Shown here in pieces: positions 1 to 10,536 of a DNA stretch of 64,000 nucleotides (position 1 is the stretch's first letter; the number at the start of each line of letters is the position of its first letter). The translations under genes and the position numbers were made by a program. Location: positions 1 to 64,000 of the forward strand of contig BBBF01000006.1 in assembly GCA_001315925.1 (NCBI GenBank), in the 5' to 3' direction. The stretch is from Thermocladium modestius JCM 10088. GTDB lineage: Archaea; Thermoproteota; Thermoprotei; Thermoproteales; Thermocladiaceae. The notes under the pieces were generated by a model, which searched no databases, was not told the DNA's origin, and saw only the letters and a list, made by a program, of their open reading frames with translations.

Positions 1-346
1 TCTTAACCTCCACGCCGTGGTAAGCACAATATTTTTGTATTATACTCAACTACCTCAAACACCTCCATACCGTACTCCCGAGCCTTCAACTCAATAGCAT
101 CCATTAGTTCACGATAAGACCACAAATTCACAGTGAACTTGCTACCCCTCTCCTGCGCGATGTTATAGGGGGGGTAACCGGAATAGATCGTTGATACTCC
201 CCCCCGCTCATGTAGAGTTCTGACCAAGTGTGATGCTAGGTTTCTGTACAGGTGTAGGAGACGTCCATACAGCTTCTTTAACAACCTCCTCTTCTCCCTT
301 AATAACTCTTCATCAATTTGTGGAGACTCCGTCCGTTAGGGCGGGG
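1..346 (-). pseudogene. Decayed TnpB (IS605 OrfB family) C-terminal part, runs off left edge
   Basis: The translation carries the TnpB RuvC-region signature: the segment around GYPPYNIAQERGSKFTVN followed by LWSYRELMDAIELKAREYG and VVEYNT. The frame then breaks near position 47. In the next frame it reads CAYHGVEVK, which fits the TnpB zinc-binding segment that follows NTSKY in active copies. A second break near 305 joins this part to NGRSLHKLMKSY. Both breaks look like single lost T bases, not G/C tract changes, so this copy is probably truly decayed. Upstream of about 350 there is only a promoter-like AT-rich stretch, so the N-terminal half is absent. TnpB is the RNA-guided nuclease of IS200/IS605 elements; this one is unlikely to be active. 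Confidence 0.75.
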
Positions 347-382
347 GGGGTAGTTTACCAATAATTGGATTTGGATAAAGTA

Positions 383-390
383 TTTATATC
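383..390 (+). promoter_or_regulatory. TATA box for the 410 gene cluster
   Basis: The motif TTTATATC lies about 25 nt upstream of the ATG at 410, the spacing expected for a leaderless archaeal transcript. Confidence 0.5.
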
Positions 391-409
391 GGATTAAGCT
401 AATTACCTA

Positions 410-682
410 ATGTCCATTAGTCTCGGTAACCCCCCCGGCGGCGTGGTCCAGGTATTGGGTAATTACCCCGCTTTACCGCCCATCCAGGTGAACGTTGATA
501 GGGAGTTTGGTAATGTGTTGATAATCCTCAGCGATAGGCCACCCGTTAAGTCTGAGGAGGGTTTGGCCCTTGTCACCGTTGGTGTTGATGAGGAGGATAA
601 GCTGGTGTACATAAGTATCGAGCCCGAGGATAAGGACCTAGCTCGCTTCATAAGTAGGGTTAGGGCAGGGCCTCCCGTGTAA
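410..682 (+). CDS. Small protein, DUF2283-like, possible antitoxin
   Basis: This intact 90-residue ORF follows a TATA box. Its second half has the pattern of DUF2283 proteins: an acidic residue, a hydrophobic strand (NVLIILSD), a conserved E, then DEEDKLVYISIEPED. DUF2283 proteins are often encoded beside DUF4258 or RelE-like toxins, and a DUF4258-like ORF lies 413 nt downstream with one gene between them. The role as antitoxin is inferred from this arrangement, and the family assignment is by eye. It could equally be an orphan hypothetical protein. The start at 410 is supported by the promoter spacing. Confidence 0.45.
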   Translation: MSISLGNPPGGVVQVLGNYPALPPIQVNVDREFGNVLIILSDRPPVKSEEGLALVTVGVDEEDKLVYISIEPEDKDLARFISRVRAGPPV

Positions 683-1089
683 GTGGTCTCAATGTATAAT
701 TACCTTGACTTAGACTTCGAAATAATCTCAATAAAGCCCATGGTAATTAAGGCCTTAGTCGATGATGAGGAGTTAACTATCACAGCACTGCCTGTGGTGT
801 TTAAGGTCCTCAAGTATGAGAATAACTACTCAATATGGGTAAACATGATAGTATCAACGAAGACCAACAAGCCAAGGCCAGGCCCTCAATGTAACCCAAC
901 CGTTATAATGGTCGACCCGCCAAGGCCGAGAATAAAGTAATTAGTGATGGTGTCTTAAGGCTTAAGTTAAGCGACGGTGGTGAGAAGGAGGTCATAATCA
1001 AACCAACGAACATATCCTTCTACCCAGACTATAGGGACCAATTCGGCTCACCATGCATAGTACTCAATTGGTCAGTATTCTGGCGATGA
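683..1089 (+). CDS. Hypothetical protein, frame broken near 940
   Basis: The frame starts at GTG 683 or ATG 692, immediately after the 410 gene, and stops at 940. In another frame the coding pattern continues directly as VISDGVLRLKLSDGGEKEV through to IVLNWSVFWR and a stop at 1089. The two parts together give a protein of about 130 residues, mostly predicted beta strand. The break is not at a G/C tract, so it may be a real indel. I do not recognise the family. It sits between the DUF2283-like and DUF4258-like ORFs and is probably co-transcribed with them. Confidence 0.4.
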
Positions 1090-1094
1090 AATGA

Positions 1095-1400
1095 ATGTGT
1101 GAATTAACGTTTCATGCAAAACAGAGATTGCGATTAAGGATTTATGAACTTAAATCCAGTGGGGGGGTCTGTATTGACGACTTCGAGCAGGAAATCATAA
1201 AGGCAATAGAGCATGCATGCAATGGAGAGTACGTAAAGGTTCGTAACGATCAGCATATATTATGCATGCCTATCAATAAATGTGGTAATGTTATGGTTAT
1301 CATTATCTACACATCCATTAAGTATAATGGCAAAAAGACAAAGATCATCACCGTAATACCTACCACAAAGGACAAAACCATAAAGCAATACTGCAACTAA
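1095..1400 (+). CDS. DUF4258-like small protein, possible toxin
   Basis: This 101-residue ORF begins LTFHAKQRLRLRI. It resembles the start of DUF4258 and related RelE/BrnT-fold proteins, in which a His-x-(K/R)-x-R motif on helix 1 is followed by a four-stranded sheet. The C-terminal half (VMVIIIYTSIKYNGKKTKII, then TVIPT) has the terminal strand ending in an ITV-type motif usual for the fold. Three Cys residues in the middle are unusual. It closes a three-gene cluster next to a TnpB remnant. A toxin role is inferred from fold-like features and position only. Confidence 0.4.
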   Translation: MCELTFHAKQRLRLRIYELKSSGGVCIDDFEQEIIKAIEHACNGEYVKVRNDQHILCMPINKCGNVMVIIIYTSIKYNGKKTKIITVIPTTKDKTIKQYCN

Positions 1401-1748
1401 TTACCAAGTAATAATCCAAGTAAGTATAGATCAAGGCGCAACATAATGATAAAGCTACACCACACTACCAACCCCCCCATCCACCAAGCCTATTCTCTTC
1501 ACTTCCAGTGCGGTTATGAAGCTTTCAGCATGTGCGGTGGTAGTTTCCCTTCCTTCTTCAACTTTAGAAGGGAGAAGAACGATGGCCAAGCCTCATTGTT
1601 TTTCTCTTTTTAGGTTTACTTTCCCTTCATGGAAGAATTGCTGCCCCCCCCTCTCGTAGTTTAGTTCGTTAAATAGCTTAGCACGTATGTACGCTTTTTA
1701 ACAGCCGCTCGTTTTGATTGTTGCTGGAGGAGAGTTGAACATTAAACA
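1401..1748. other. Intergenic stretch with one hairpin
   Basis: No coding pattern is seen. A hairpin with stem 1550-1557/1566-1573 (one G-T pair, 8-nt loop) lies in the middle and could end transcripts of the cluster upstream. Two C7 tracts are present. Confidence 0.4.
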
Positions 1749-2697
1749 TTAACCGTAGCACCCGCATGCAAGCGCGATGCTTTTGCTTCCCGGGAATGAC
1801 GTTGGAAGTAGGATGTGTCCCCCCCAAGCATCAACCCCCCCGACAAAGGGCCAGTTGGCTATAACATCGGTCACGGGGGGGCAATCATCCAACGCGTACC
1901 CGCCGTGAGTCACGGTGTAAGCCGCGGCGGTTCCAACCCCGTTAACCACGCCCGGCGCATCCGAGGTGCAGTCAGCCCACCTAGCGCCATTCCATGAGCC
2001 ACCATCCGGCACGGCGCCCACCACCTCGTTGCCGTAATCCACGTAGAACCAACCGGCCGCGGTCGTGTTCACGACTAAGGCTCCCCCCCCACGTACCAAA
2101 GCGCCTCGTAGGAGTCCTCGGAGGGATATATCGTAATGGTGCTTCCCTGGGGCCCAGGCACGCTTGCCCTATACAGCTTAATCACGACCAAGCCCAGCCC
2201 CCCCTCAGCGCCGGACTTGTTGGAGTACACGCGGCTCAGAACTGCTGTCTTGAATGGGTGTTCAGTCTCGTAGAATAGCTTATCCCCCCCGCTGCTGCCC
2301 ACCAGGTACACGGCGACCCAGCCCCCCCGCCAACCATCACCACCGAGTAGTTATATGGGTAGCCCGGCGGCAATTGGAAAGCCACCAATTCCCGCCCCGG
2401 GATGTTCCTCACCAGGGAGCTGGGCACCTGAGTTAATCGCAGCTGCGTTGTTAATTGCCGCGGCTCTATGTTGAATAGCGAGGTGAGGCTGGGCCCGGTG
2501 GCGTTGTAGGGCGTGTACACGACCGTGGGCGTCGTCGACGGATGCACTGATCTGGGGGGGTTCATTTCTACATAGACTGCGAGGACCGTGGAGATTATGA
2601 TTACCCCCCCTACCGCGATGGCCAGCACTATAACGATGATTCCCGCCACGCCCCGCGCGCAGCGATGAGGCGCGTGCATGGCTCTTTCCTCTTTCAT
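1749..2697 (-). CDS. Type IV pilin-like cell-surface protein, two tract frameshifts
   Basis: The N-terminus MKEERAMHAPHRCARG is followed by the hydrophobic stretch VAGIIVIVLAIAVGGVI. This is the layout of an archaeal class III (pilin) signal peptide, cut after the Gly by the PibD prepilin peptidase. About 300 residues of Ser/Thr/Gly-rich extracellular sequence follow. The frame breaks at C-tracts near 2323 and 2086 and continues each time in another frame to the stop at 1749. A TATA box at 2721-2730 is about 27 nt from ATG 2697, which favours this start over the one at 2751. The protein is larger than a typical pilin (100-200 residues), so a pilin-anchored surface or binding protein is possible. 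Confidence 0.55.
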
Positions 2698-2853
2698 AGC
2701 TACCCTACGACCTGAACGTTTTTTAAATATCGTAGAAAGTCTGTTTAACAAACCTGTTAATTCACTATGATATTTAATAATATATTGTAAAGGGAAAGTC
2801 TATGATGCATTATAAAGCCCGGCGGCGATTATGGATTAAACAGGCCTTGGGCG

Positions 2854-4578
2854 TCACGGCTCGTACTCGGCCGCCATCCAGTGCCCCCCCTCCATATCGC
2901 GGACCCAATGCTGGGTTGCCTCCTAGAGAACTCCCTAATCACCACGTCCGCCTCCGCCTCCGCGTCCCTCCAGTCCTTAACCACCTCGACGCCGCGTTTA
3001 CGGTACGCCTCCGCCAGCAAGTACCCTCTAGTCCTATCAAGCCCCCCCTCCAAGCCCCCCCTCTCCGTCACCACGACCTTATTCTCCTCGGCCCACTTGA
3101 AGGCATAGTCCTGGTACGCGTAGAGGTTCGAATCCACCAGCACCGTCTTCCCAGAGTACGGCGTGAACGCCGGTTGCCTCTCCTCAGGCACGGCCCACAC
3201 CCCCCCCTCCTCTCTCCCGCCCTCCTCGCCGAGCCTCACCTCGACGCCTAGCCTGGCCAGCTCCGCCTCGTAGAACCTCAGGAGGGGGAGGAACTCCTCC
3301 CGCTTCCATGGATCCATCAACCAATTCAACTGGCCGCCCAACGCTTCCCCCCCCTCTCCAGCAGCGTGACCTTGAACCCCCCCTCTCTGCGAGGGTCCTC
3401 GCCGCCTCCATTCCCATCAACCCCCCCCGCCCACCACCGTGGCGCGCCCGCTCCCAGGCCTTAACGGGATCAACTCCCACCCCCCCCAGCTCCGGATTAA
3501 CGTCGCACCTGACCTCCCGGGACGCGAAGCCCCCCCTGCAGGACTGGTTGCACCTAATGCAGGGCCTGAACGGTTTCCCCGCCCACCGCCTTGGGGAGCC
3601 ACTCGGGGTCTGCCAGCAATTGCCTCCCCCCCCAACACCACCGCGTCCGCCACGCGCAGCACCTCCTCCGCGTCCCCCCCAGCGTCACCACGCTGCCCAC
3701 GAGCAGGAGCGGGAGCCCGCCCGCTCCCACCTCCCTCGCCAAATCCACGAAGGCCGGCCTCCTCCAGTAGAAGGGCATGGAGGACCCCGAGAGGCCCATC
3801 CCTCCCAGCCGACAAGTGGACGTAGTCCAGCATCCCAGCCACCCTCCCTATTATGGTTGAGACGTCCCTGGGCGAGAGCCCGTTGGGGGTCGAACTCGGA
3901 GGCGCTTATCCTGAGCCCCCCCACGGGGAGGCTCGTTCTCCTCCTCACCTCGCCCAGCACCTCCTCGAGAAACGCAACCCCCCCGTCCCCCCCGTACCTA
4001 TCCCTCCTCCTGTTCACGGCGGGGGAGAGGAATTGAGCTATTAAGTAGCCGTGCGCCCCCCCATGTATCTCAACCCCCCCATCAAAACCAGCCCTCTCCG
4101 CCCTCTCCGCTGCATCCCCCCCGAACTCCCTAACCACCCTCCGTATGTCCTCCTCCCCCCCCATCTCCCTCACGGGCCCCCCAGGAGGGGGGGCTGGGGA
4201 TGGAGCTATGGGCTCGTTCCCCCCCCAAATCAAGCTGGGCCTCGTCTTCCTGCCGGCGTGCACCAGCTGCACGAATATCTTGGACCCCCCCCTGGAGTGA
4301 ATCGCATCGGTTAACCTGAAGAACTTCGGCACTACCTCGTCGCTGTACAGCCCCCCCAACTCGTTGGGCGACCCCCCCCTGGAGTCCACGGCGTCCACGT
4401 AAGTGTACTCCGTTATTATGAGTCCGGCGGACGCCGTCCTCCTAGCCATGTACGCTATATGCTCATCCGTGGGATAACCCCCCCCGGGCGCCGCCAGGTT
4501 GCTTATCATTGGGGGGGCCATGACTACCCTATTCCTAAGCTTCACGTCCCTTATGTAGAAGGGCTCAAGCAGCTTCAC
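2854..4578 (-). CDS. FMN/Fe-S/FAD oxidoreductase of the Old Yellow Enzyme / 2,4-dienoyl-CoA reductase family
   Basis: The first half is the FMN-binding TIM barrel ([20 protein letters not shown] at the start, [15 protein letters not shown], and [20 protein letters not shown]). The region near 3530 carries the Cys motif that binds the 4Fe-4S cluster. A nucleotide-binding segment then reads [17 protein letters not shown] once the G-tracts are shortened, followed by GGQLNWL and a second Rossmann part. The C-terminus reads IGSAIW then HWMAAEYEP, ending at 2854. The total of about 570 residues is somewhat shorter than FadH-like enzymes (about 640). Substrates in this family are enoyl compounds or trimethylamine-type amines, and the actual substrate is unknown. 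At least six C-tracts break the frame. Confidence 0.8.
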
Positions 4579-5130
4579 GGGCCGCCTTGGCGGTTTCAGC
4601 AGAAAAACATTGCTCCACAGTGTGCGGCCCCCCCAGCTCCCTGGGAGGACCCCCCCAAGCTTGTGGTGAATTGAGATGGCAACTTGCGGGCAGCTTTTTG
4701 AAGTGAAAGTAATCCATTCCTTGTCAGTGTGTACTTGAGAATTTCTTAGATAGATGATTCACGATTTAGCCGGCTGAGGGGGGGAAGCAAGTTCAGCCCC
4801 TTCCCGCCGGTCCACGCAATGGGATTTAACATTCCTGGTGCCATGAGTGCTAATAATTATTATTTTATTAATTATGCGCATCTATAACTCAGTCCCAAGT
4901 CTAGGCATCTGGATCTCACAGTAACATAGATTTGGTACTTGCTGCCCGAAATTGCTGGCATTACTGTCTTATCTTACTGTATACGTGAGGGATTGAAAAA
5001 TTATTGCCTCTTTATCCGCCGGTCTCTGTATTACTATTGTTCGATGCTTTGGTAAGGATGGGGGGGTAAGGAATGCCCAGCCGAGTTCCTGGGCAATGTT
5101 TAATTAACTCCCCCCCTCGCCTCGACTTCC
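4579..5130. other. Intergenic, AT-rich in the middle
   Basis: No coding pattern or RNA gene is recognised. The part around 4850-4880 is strongly AT-rich. A TATA-like TTTAATTA near 5099-5106 lies about 27 nt before the ATG at 5131 and probably drives the downstream gene. Confidence 0.4.
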
Positions 5131-6083
5131 ATGAAGTTGCTCTCCTTCGTGAAGGACGGAATACCGAGGGTGGGGGGCCCTCGTGGCGGGCGGTGTGCTG
5201 GACCTGCCCCCCCTCGCCTACTCCAGCATCCACGGGACGGAGGCTGCCCCCCCGGATTTTCTCTACTCCATGCGGCGATTGGCGGAGCTTGGGGATCCCG
5301 CGGTGGGCGTGGTAAGGGAATTAATAGATAGGGGCCGCTCGGATTCCGATCTATTGCTGGATCCATCCTCCATAAAGTGGCTCCCCCCCAATACCGGACC
5401 CGGAGAAGATCCTATGCGTGGCCGTGAATTACAAGGCGCACGGCGAGGAGACAAAGCACGCGCCGCCCGAGAAGCCCTACTTCTTCCCCCCCAAGTTCAG
5501 GAACGCCTTGATAGGGAATGGGGACCCAATACTCAAGCCCCCCCGCGTCTCCTACAGGGTGGACTGGGAGGTGGAGCTTGGGGTAGTGATCGGTAGGAGG
5601 GGGAAGTACGTGGACGAGAAGGAGGCGCTCAACCACGTCTTCGGGTACACCGTGGTGAACGACGTATCCATGAGGGATTGGCAGTTCCCGCCCGGCTGGC
5701 CCGAGAAGCTCAATGCCTTTGGCCAGAACTGGATCTGGGGGGGCAAGAGCATGGACTCCGCCACCCCCCCCATGGGCCCCCCGTAATAGCGACCCCCCCG
5801 GACGAGGTGGGCGATCCAGGCAACCTCAAGTTAACCCTCAAGGTGAACGGCGAGACCCAGCAGGAGGGCAATACGGGGGGGGCATGATATTCGGCGTGCC
5901 CCAGTTAATCCACTGGGCCAGCCAGGGATTAACGCTGAGGCCCGGCGACGTAATATCAACAGGCACTCCCCCCCAGGGGGGGTGGGCGAGGCCAAGGGCA
6001 AGTACTTGAAGAATGGGGGGGACACGGTGGAGGCCGAGGTCGAGAAGGTGGGCAAGCTGGTCAACCCCGTAAAGGATGAATGA
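5131..6083 (+). CDS. Fumarylacetoacetate hydrolase (FAH) family protein
   Basis: The catalytic FAH domain is clear: ILCVAVNYKAHGEE, then VDWEVELGVVIGRRGKYV with the metal-binding acidic residues, GYTVVNDVSMRDWQ, and LKVNGE. It closes with LTLRPGDVISTGTP, the usual end of the domain. Residues 1-90 form the short N-terminal domain. FAH-family enzymes hydrolyse or dehydrate acyl-pyruvate or 2-keto-3-deoxy acids, and in Sulfolobales one member dehydrates 2-keto-3-deoxy-arabinonate in pentose oxidation. The neighbours here do not fix the substrate. The start is supported by a TATA box about 27 nt upstream. Four or more G/C tracts split the frame (near 5205, 5390, 5778, 5970 and 6018). Confidence 0.82.
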
Positions 6084-6312
6084 GCAGCATGGGGGGGAGG
6101 GAGCAACCTCATGCCTTCCAGGCCGCCGACCAACGGGCGTGAAACCGGGAGGCCCCTCCCTGAAAGGGCTCCATTCCAGTGATGGCGTTTCATGGGTTGG
6201 GCCCCCCCCACGTTGCGGCTAGGAATACTCGACGTCTAGGCAGTAATGCTTATATCGGGCTCCTCGCCTAAATCGCACGGCTAGGCATCCGGTACCATCC
6301 CCGCTTAAAACC

Positions 6313-7940
6313 ATGAGCGTGAAGGACGTGGATGAGGCACAGCCGGAGGGCAGGCTAGAGTTCAAGGATTACCTCCTGACCTACGTCTTTGCCTTCAACT
6401 TCGGCGCCACCGCCCTCGGGCGCGGTCGGGGGGGTGGAGCCACGACGTGCTTGATCGCATGGTGGATGGTTTGAGGAAAAGAACGTGGAGCCCCTTCAAC
6501 CTTGACATAAATGACATCGATGCGAGCTACGCGGTGAAGAAGTTGGTTGAGAGATATATTGAGCCGGAGGAGGAGCTTGGCTTCATAACCATCCAGCGGC
6601 GGTGGAAGTCGGTGATGCCCCCGCTCCGCGTGACGCTGCGGCCCAAACGGAAAGCCAATGAAGAAGCCCCCCTCCCCCAGCCTCGATCCAGGCAGGGAGC
6701 CGATGCGGGCGGTGCCCGTCCTCACCATCCATGAAAGCGGCGTCGCCTACATAGCGCTCTTCATGGGCAACGCGGGGGGGCAATGCTCGGCGGAGGACTT
6801 GATGGACTTCGTGGAATCGTTTGAGGAGTTGAGGGTGGGCGTGGAGTTAAGCGAGGAGTACAGGAATGCCCTGTCTCAAGCCAGCCACGCGCTGGGCATG
6901 GCTTGCCTAGATGACTTCCCATGCGATGCGTCGCGCATGGGAGGCAAGAGGTGGCGGTGCTCCGTTTACTTCCCTCCAAGCGGTTGCCTCAATGACTTGC
7001 TGTTGTTCGGGAGGGGGGGGAGTGCAGCTTGAGGGAGGTGTTCTCGATCCTCGCGTTGACGGCTTACCACAAGGCCTACGTGGATTATTGGAGGGACGCG
7101 GGGGGGTGGAGGAGTATGAGTTCCTCAGGTTCATAAGCGGCGCCGGCTTCATACCGTACGTGTTGATACACGCGTTGGTGGATGGGGGACGACGTGTTCG
7201 AGGAGGTGGTGAAGAGGTTTCCAAGGCAGGTCTTCGGCATAGTCTCCCACAAGAAGGAGGGCTATAGAACCAGGAAGAGCGAGCGGGTGGCCAACTCGCT
7301 CGTGGACATATATGAGTCCAAGGAGGGCAGCCAATTCGTGGGCGGCATGGTGTCCCTATTCATGGGCTCCAGCAGGGCCTGGACGGGCGGAGCGACAGCG
7401 GGCGGCATCGACTCCCCCCCTCTTTTGAGGAAGGCGGCGAAGGACGCGGATGACTTCGGCTTGTTGATAGGGGGGGTGCGGCTGCTTCTCCACCTCTTCG
7501 ATTACGAGTTGAGCAGGGTGTTGGACGGCGGGAGCGCGGGCGATTTGTTCAGGGTGGAGAGGAGGGTGGCTAAGGGGGGGATGGAGGACGTGCATGAGGT
7601 CAGGCACCAGGTATACTCCAGGTCGAGCCACTGGTGGTGGCTAGCCATGGAGAGGCTCAGGGTTGATAGCGCGTACGAGGCCGTGATGGAGAAGCTGGAG
7701 AGGGTTAACTTCCTCGTAGTCAATGAGGACTCGCGGCAGGTGAACCTAACCATGCTGGTCCTTAGCATTATGTCTGCAGTGATCAGCGCCATACTGGTGG
7801 CGGAGGCTTTCCTGCCCCAGCAATGGCGGACGTTGGGCGCCTTCATAATCGCCGTAATACTCTCCATAATATTGGCCAAGCTATCGGCGATCATGAATCG
7901 CCTCTCCAACCGCGGCCGTCGAGCGCGGTATCTACGGTAA
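6313..7940 (+). CDS. Large unknown protein with two C-terminal membrane helices
   Basis: Joining the frames across G-tracts gives about 540 residues. The last 100 contain a helical region ending MEKLERVNFLVVNEDS, then two membrane segments (LTMLVLSIMSAVISAILVAE and RTLGAFIIAVILSIILAKL) and a short basic tail. This end-of-protein hairpin after a long helical cytoplasmic domain is similar in topology to CorA and RMD1 (DUF155) proteins. No GMN motif of CorA is seen, so a Mg2+ channel is not supported. The middle part is rich in aromatic and acidic residues and is not recognised. The frame is broken at 6428, 6665, 7010, 7100 and 7190. A TATA-like CTTATATC at 6250 is far from the ATG, leaving a leader of about 35 nt. 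Confidence 0.55.
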
Positions 7941-8163
7941 AATCAATTTTTTCCCCCCCGCTCCTCGGCGATCATCGCTTCATTGAAGAAATCACCCGGG
8001 CATGCCTTATCGACTGGGCATTGCCGCTTTGCGCTCCAGTCCAATAAAGCAGTGGAACAGGTGTTTTAGCCGCTCCTAATAGGGGGGGCGAGGCGGGTCC
8101 ATGACCTCAGGGAGGGTCCGTGATCGCCGCTCGCTTCGTCTTTCCTGCCTGAGGGGGGGTGGG
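7941..8163. other. Intergenic between convergent genes
   Basis: Nothing recognisable is present apart from three G/C tracts of seven or more. Confidence 0.4.
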
Positions 8164-9515
8164 TCAGACCAGGTAGAAGAAGATCTTGCTCACCGCCTTC
8201 TTAGCATCAATGCCGCAGCCGCCCTCCGCCTTCTCCAGGAGGTCGCTGTATAGCCTCCATTTTATGGCGCTGTTCGTGTTCGGGGGGGATGCCCAGTACA
8301 TTATGTACTCCCTCCCCATGTCCAGGCCGCCGGCGAGGCACTCATCCATTACGTAGGAGAGGGACCTATGGGGGGGTCCTGCATGAATGCCACGTAAAGC
8401 AATTGCTCCTCCCCACAATGCCCTCCTCCGCCTGCTTCACGTACTCCCTGCACGTCTCCTCATCCGGCGAGGCATCGCTGCACTTCGCCATCGCCTCCTC
8501 CACCCCCCCCATTCGATTCCTCAACACTGCTATAGCGGGGGGGCGACGAATGAGGGCATGAACTCCTCCCTATATCTCTCCAACTCCTTCCGGAACTCCC
8601 CCCCGCATCCACGGCCCCCCCGAAGAGCGCCATCAAGCCAAGGGTGGGGGCTGACAGCTTCGCCTCCGCCTTGACCTCCTCGACCAGCTCCGGCACGGAG
8701 CCCAAGCCGGCCACCGCCCTGGCCCCCAGGTAATTAGCCGCGGCCAGCCTGAAGGCCCTGGTCCCGCGCGACTGGGAGAGGGCGTCCTCTATCAATTCGT
8801 AATTAATGGAGCCGCGGGCGGCCCCCCCCAGCCTGAACCTCCACAGCTTACTTCGTACGGCGTCCTCTATCAATCCGAGCCCAGCGAATTCATTGGCCGC
8901 GCGTCCGCGTCCTTATCCGCCTCCACCGCCTTATCGAACCCTATCTCTGGGAGCAGGGTTGATCTGAGCAGCAAGTACCTCGCCTCCGCCTCCCTCAATT
9001 CCCTCGCCATCCCCCCCGCCACGTCCAAGCCGGTGCGCTTCAAGTAATCCTCAGGGACGTCCTCCGGGTGCCTCAGCAGCCTCCTCGTGGAGGATAGGCC
9101 CTGCTCCACGTGGTTGAGGGCCAGCTCCGCCTGCCCCCCCATGTTGACCTCAGCTATGTACCTCTCCACCAACGCCCTGGCCAAGTGGCAGAGCGGGGGG
9201 GACTTGTTGTCGCACATCCTGTTTAGGACCACCTCAGCCGCATCCATCTGCTCCCTATCCCCCCAACACCCACGCCGCCAAGGCCCGCGCCTCCAGGGCG
9301 TATATCGTGTCGTCCCTGGCCCCGTTGAGCATGAATAGGAGCCTCCTCGCGGTCTCCTTGTCTTCCTTCTTCTTCAATTCCCTGGTGAGCGCGGCTATTT
9401 TGTCCTCCATGATGGAGCCGAGGAGGGGGGGACGGATTAATAATTTGCCGCCCACCGTAAAGGGCATGCGCAACCGATTCAAAGTCACCTCGGGCAAGTC
9501 CAATGAAGGGGGCAA
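8164..9515 (-). CDS. Unknown alpha-helical repeat protein
   Basis: The frames join into about 440 residues, almost all predicted helix and rich in Ala, Leu, Arg and Glu. Segments such as EDKIAALTRELKKKEDKETA, RALVERYIAEVNM and RAFRLAAANYLGARAVAGL have the spacing of TPR/HEAT-like helical hairpins. No catalytic motif is seen. A TATA-like stretch near 9537-9545 suggests a leaderless TTG start at 9515, and ATG 9467 is the alternative. The frame is broken at C-tracts near 9258, 8890, 8600, 8535 and 8375. It could be two proteins if a break hides a real stop. Confidence 0.45.
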
Positions 9516-9589
9516 GCGCTGAAAGGAGGCAAAGGTAATAAAGATAACATTAATAATATTATTTGTTTTCGCCGAAGGCGGGCGTCAAC

Positions 9590-10536
9590 TCATTGCAGGT
9601 ACTGGGGGGGAGGCACCGTCTTTAGGTTGTTCTTGACGGCCTCCACGCTCTCCATGAACTTCCTCCTCTGCTCCGCGTTTAGGTTCAACTCTATCACCTT
9701 CTCCGCCCCCCTCTTTCCGAAGACGACGGGCACCTCCACGAAGACATCCTTAACGCCGTACTCCCCCGTCCAAGTAAACGCTGGCCTCTATCACTGTCTT
9801 CCTGTCCTTCTTTATGGCGTCCGCCATTATGGTCAACCCAGCACCGGGTCCCCCAGTTGCTGCTGAACTTCCTGAGGTTGGTTATGTCGGCTCCTGCCTG
9901 TATGGTCTTCTTCACTATCTCATCCATCTGCTCCTTGGTGAGGAACTCGCTGAGGGGGGGCTTCCCGTACACCATGGACGCCTCAGGCACTGGGTACATG
10001 TTCTCGCCGTGCTGGCCCAGCACCACTGGTATTATCGCGCTGGGGGGGGATATCCCAATTATTTGACTGGCGTAGTAGGCCAGCCTCCTGGTGTCCAGCG
10101 CCCCGCTGAACCCTATCACCCTCTCCCTCGGGAACTTGAGCCGCTTGTAGAGGACGTAGACCATCACGTCGGAGGGATTGGTGGTCAGCATAACTATGGA
10201 GTTAGGCGCGTACTTCCTCACCTGGTCGGCGATGCCGGCCACTATCTCCGCGTTCTGGGCCGCCAACTGCTCCCTAGTCATGCCGGGCTTCCTGGCGAGG
10301 CCAGCCGTTATTATCACTATGTCGCTGCCCTCCATGTCCTTATAGTCGTTGCTTCCCTTGACGGTCACGGATTTCCCCCCCAGGATGGCCGCCGCGTGGT
10401 TGAGGTCCAGGGCCTCTCCCTGGGGCAGCCCTTGGACGATGTCTATCAGGGTTATTTCGGTGTCGACCTCGTTCATTAGGAGCGAGTAGGCGGTCGAGGC
10501 GCCCACCCTCCCCCCCGCGCCTATTATAGTTATCAT
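9590..10536 (-). CDS. mdh: Malate dehydrogenase (LDH-like)
   Basis: It catalyses interconversion of malate and oxaloacetate with NAD(P) in the TCA cycle. Visible motifs are the N-terminal Rossmann loop, the acidic cofactor-selecting residue in TLIDIVQG, ITAGLARKPGMTREQL (substrate loop with Arg), LTTNPSDVMVYV, GALDTRRLAYYAS with the catalytic Asp/Arg region, and VLGQHGENMYPVPEAS with the catalytic His. It is close to 310 residues when joined. The loop reads GAGGRVG where the family has GAGRVG, because a C7 tract at 10510-10516 adds one codon. Single extra bases at 9850-9854 and 9763-9767 break the C-terminal frame, and trimming each to four restores GPGAGLTIMADAIKKD and DGEYGVKD. The third Met (10536) is chosen because the Rossmann strand follows directly. 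Confidence 0.93.

Noticed and set aside
3308-4036. 242-codon plus-strand ORF
   Set aside because: Pro/Arg-rich antisense of the flavoenzyme gene; no domain.
9814-10479. 221-codon plus-strand ORF
   Set aside because: Antisense shadow of malate dehydrogenase.
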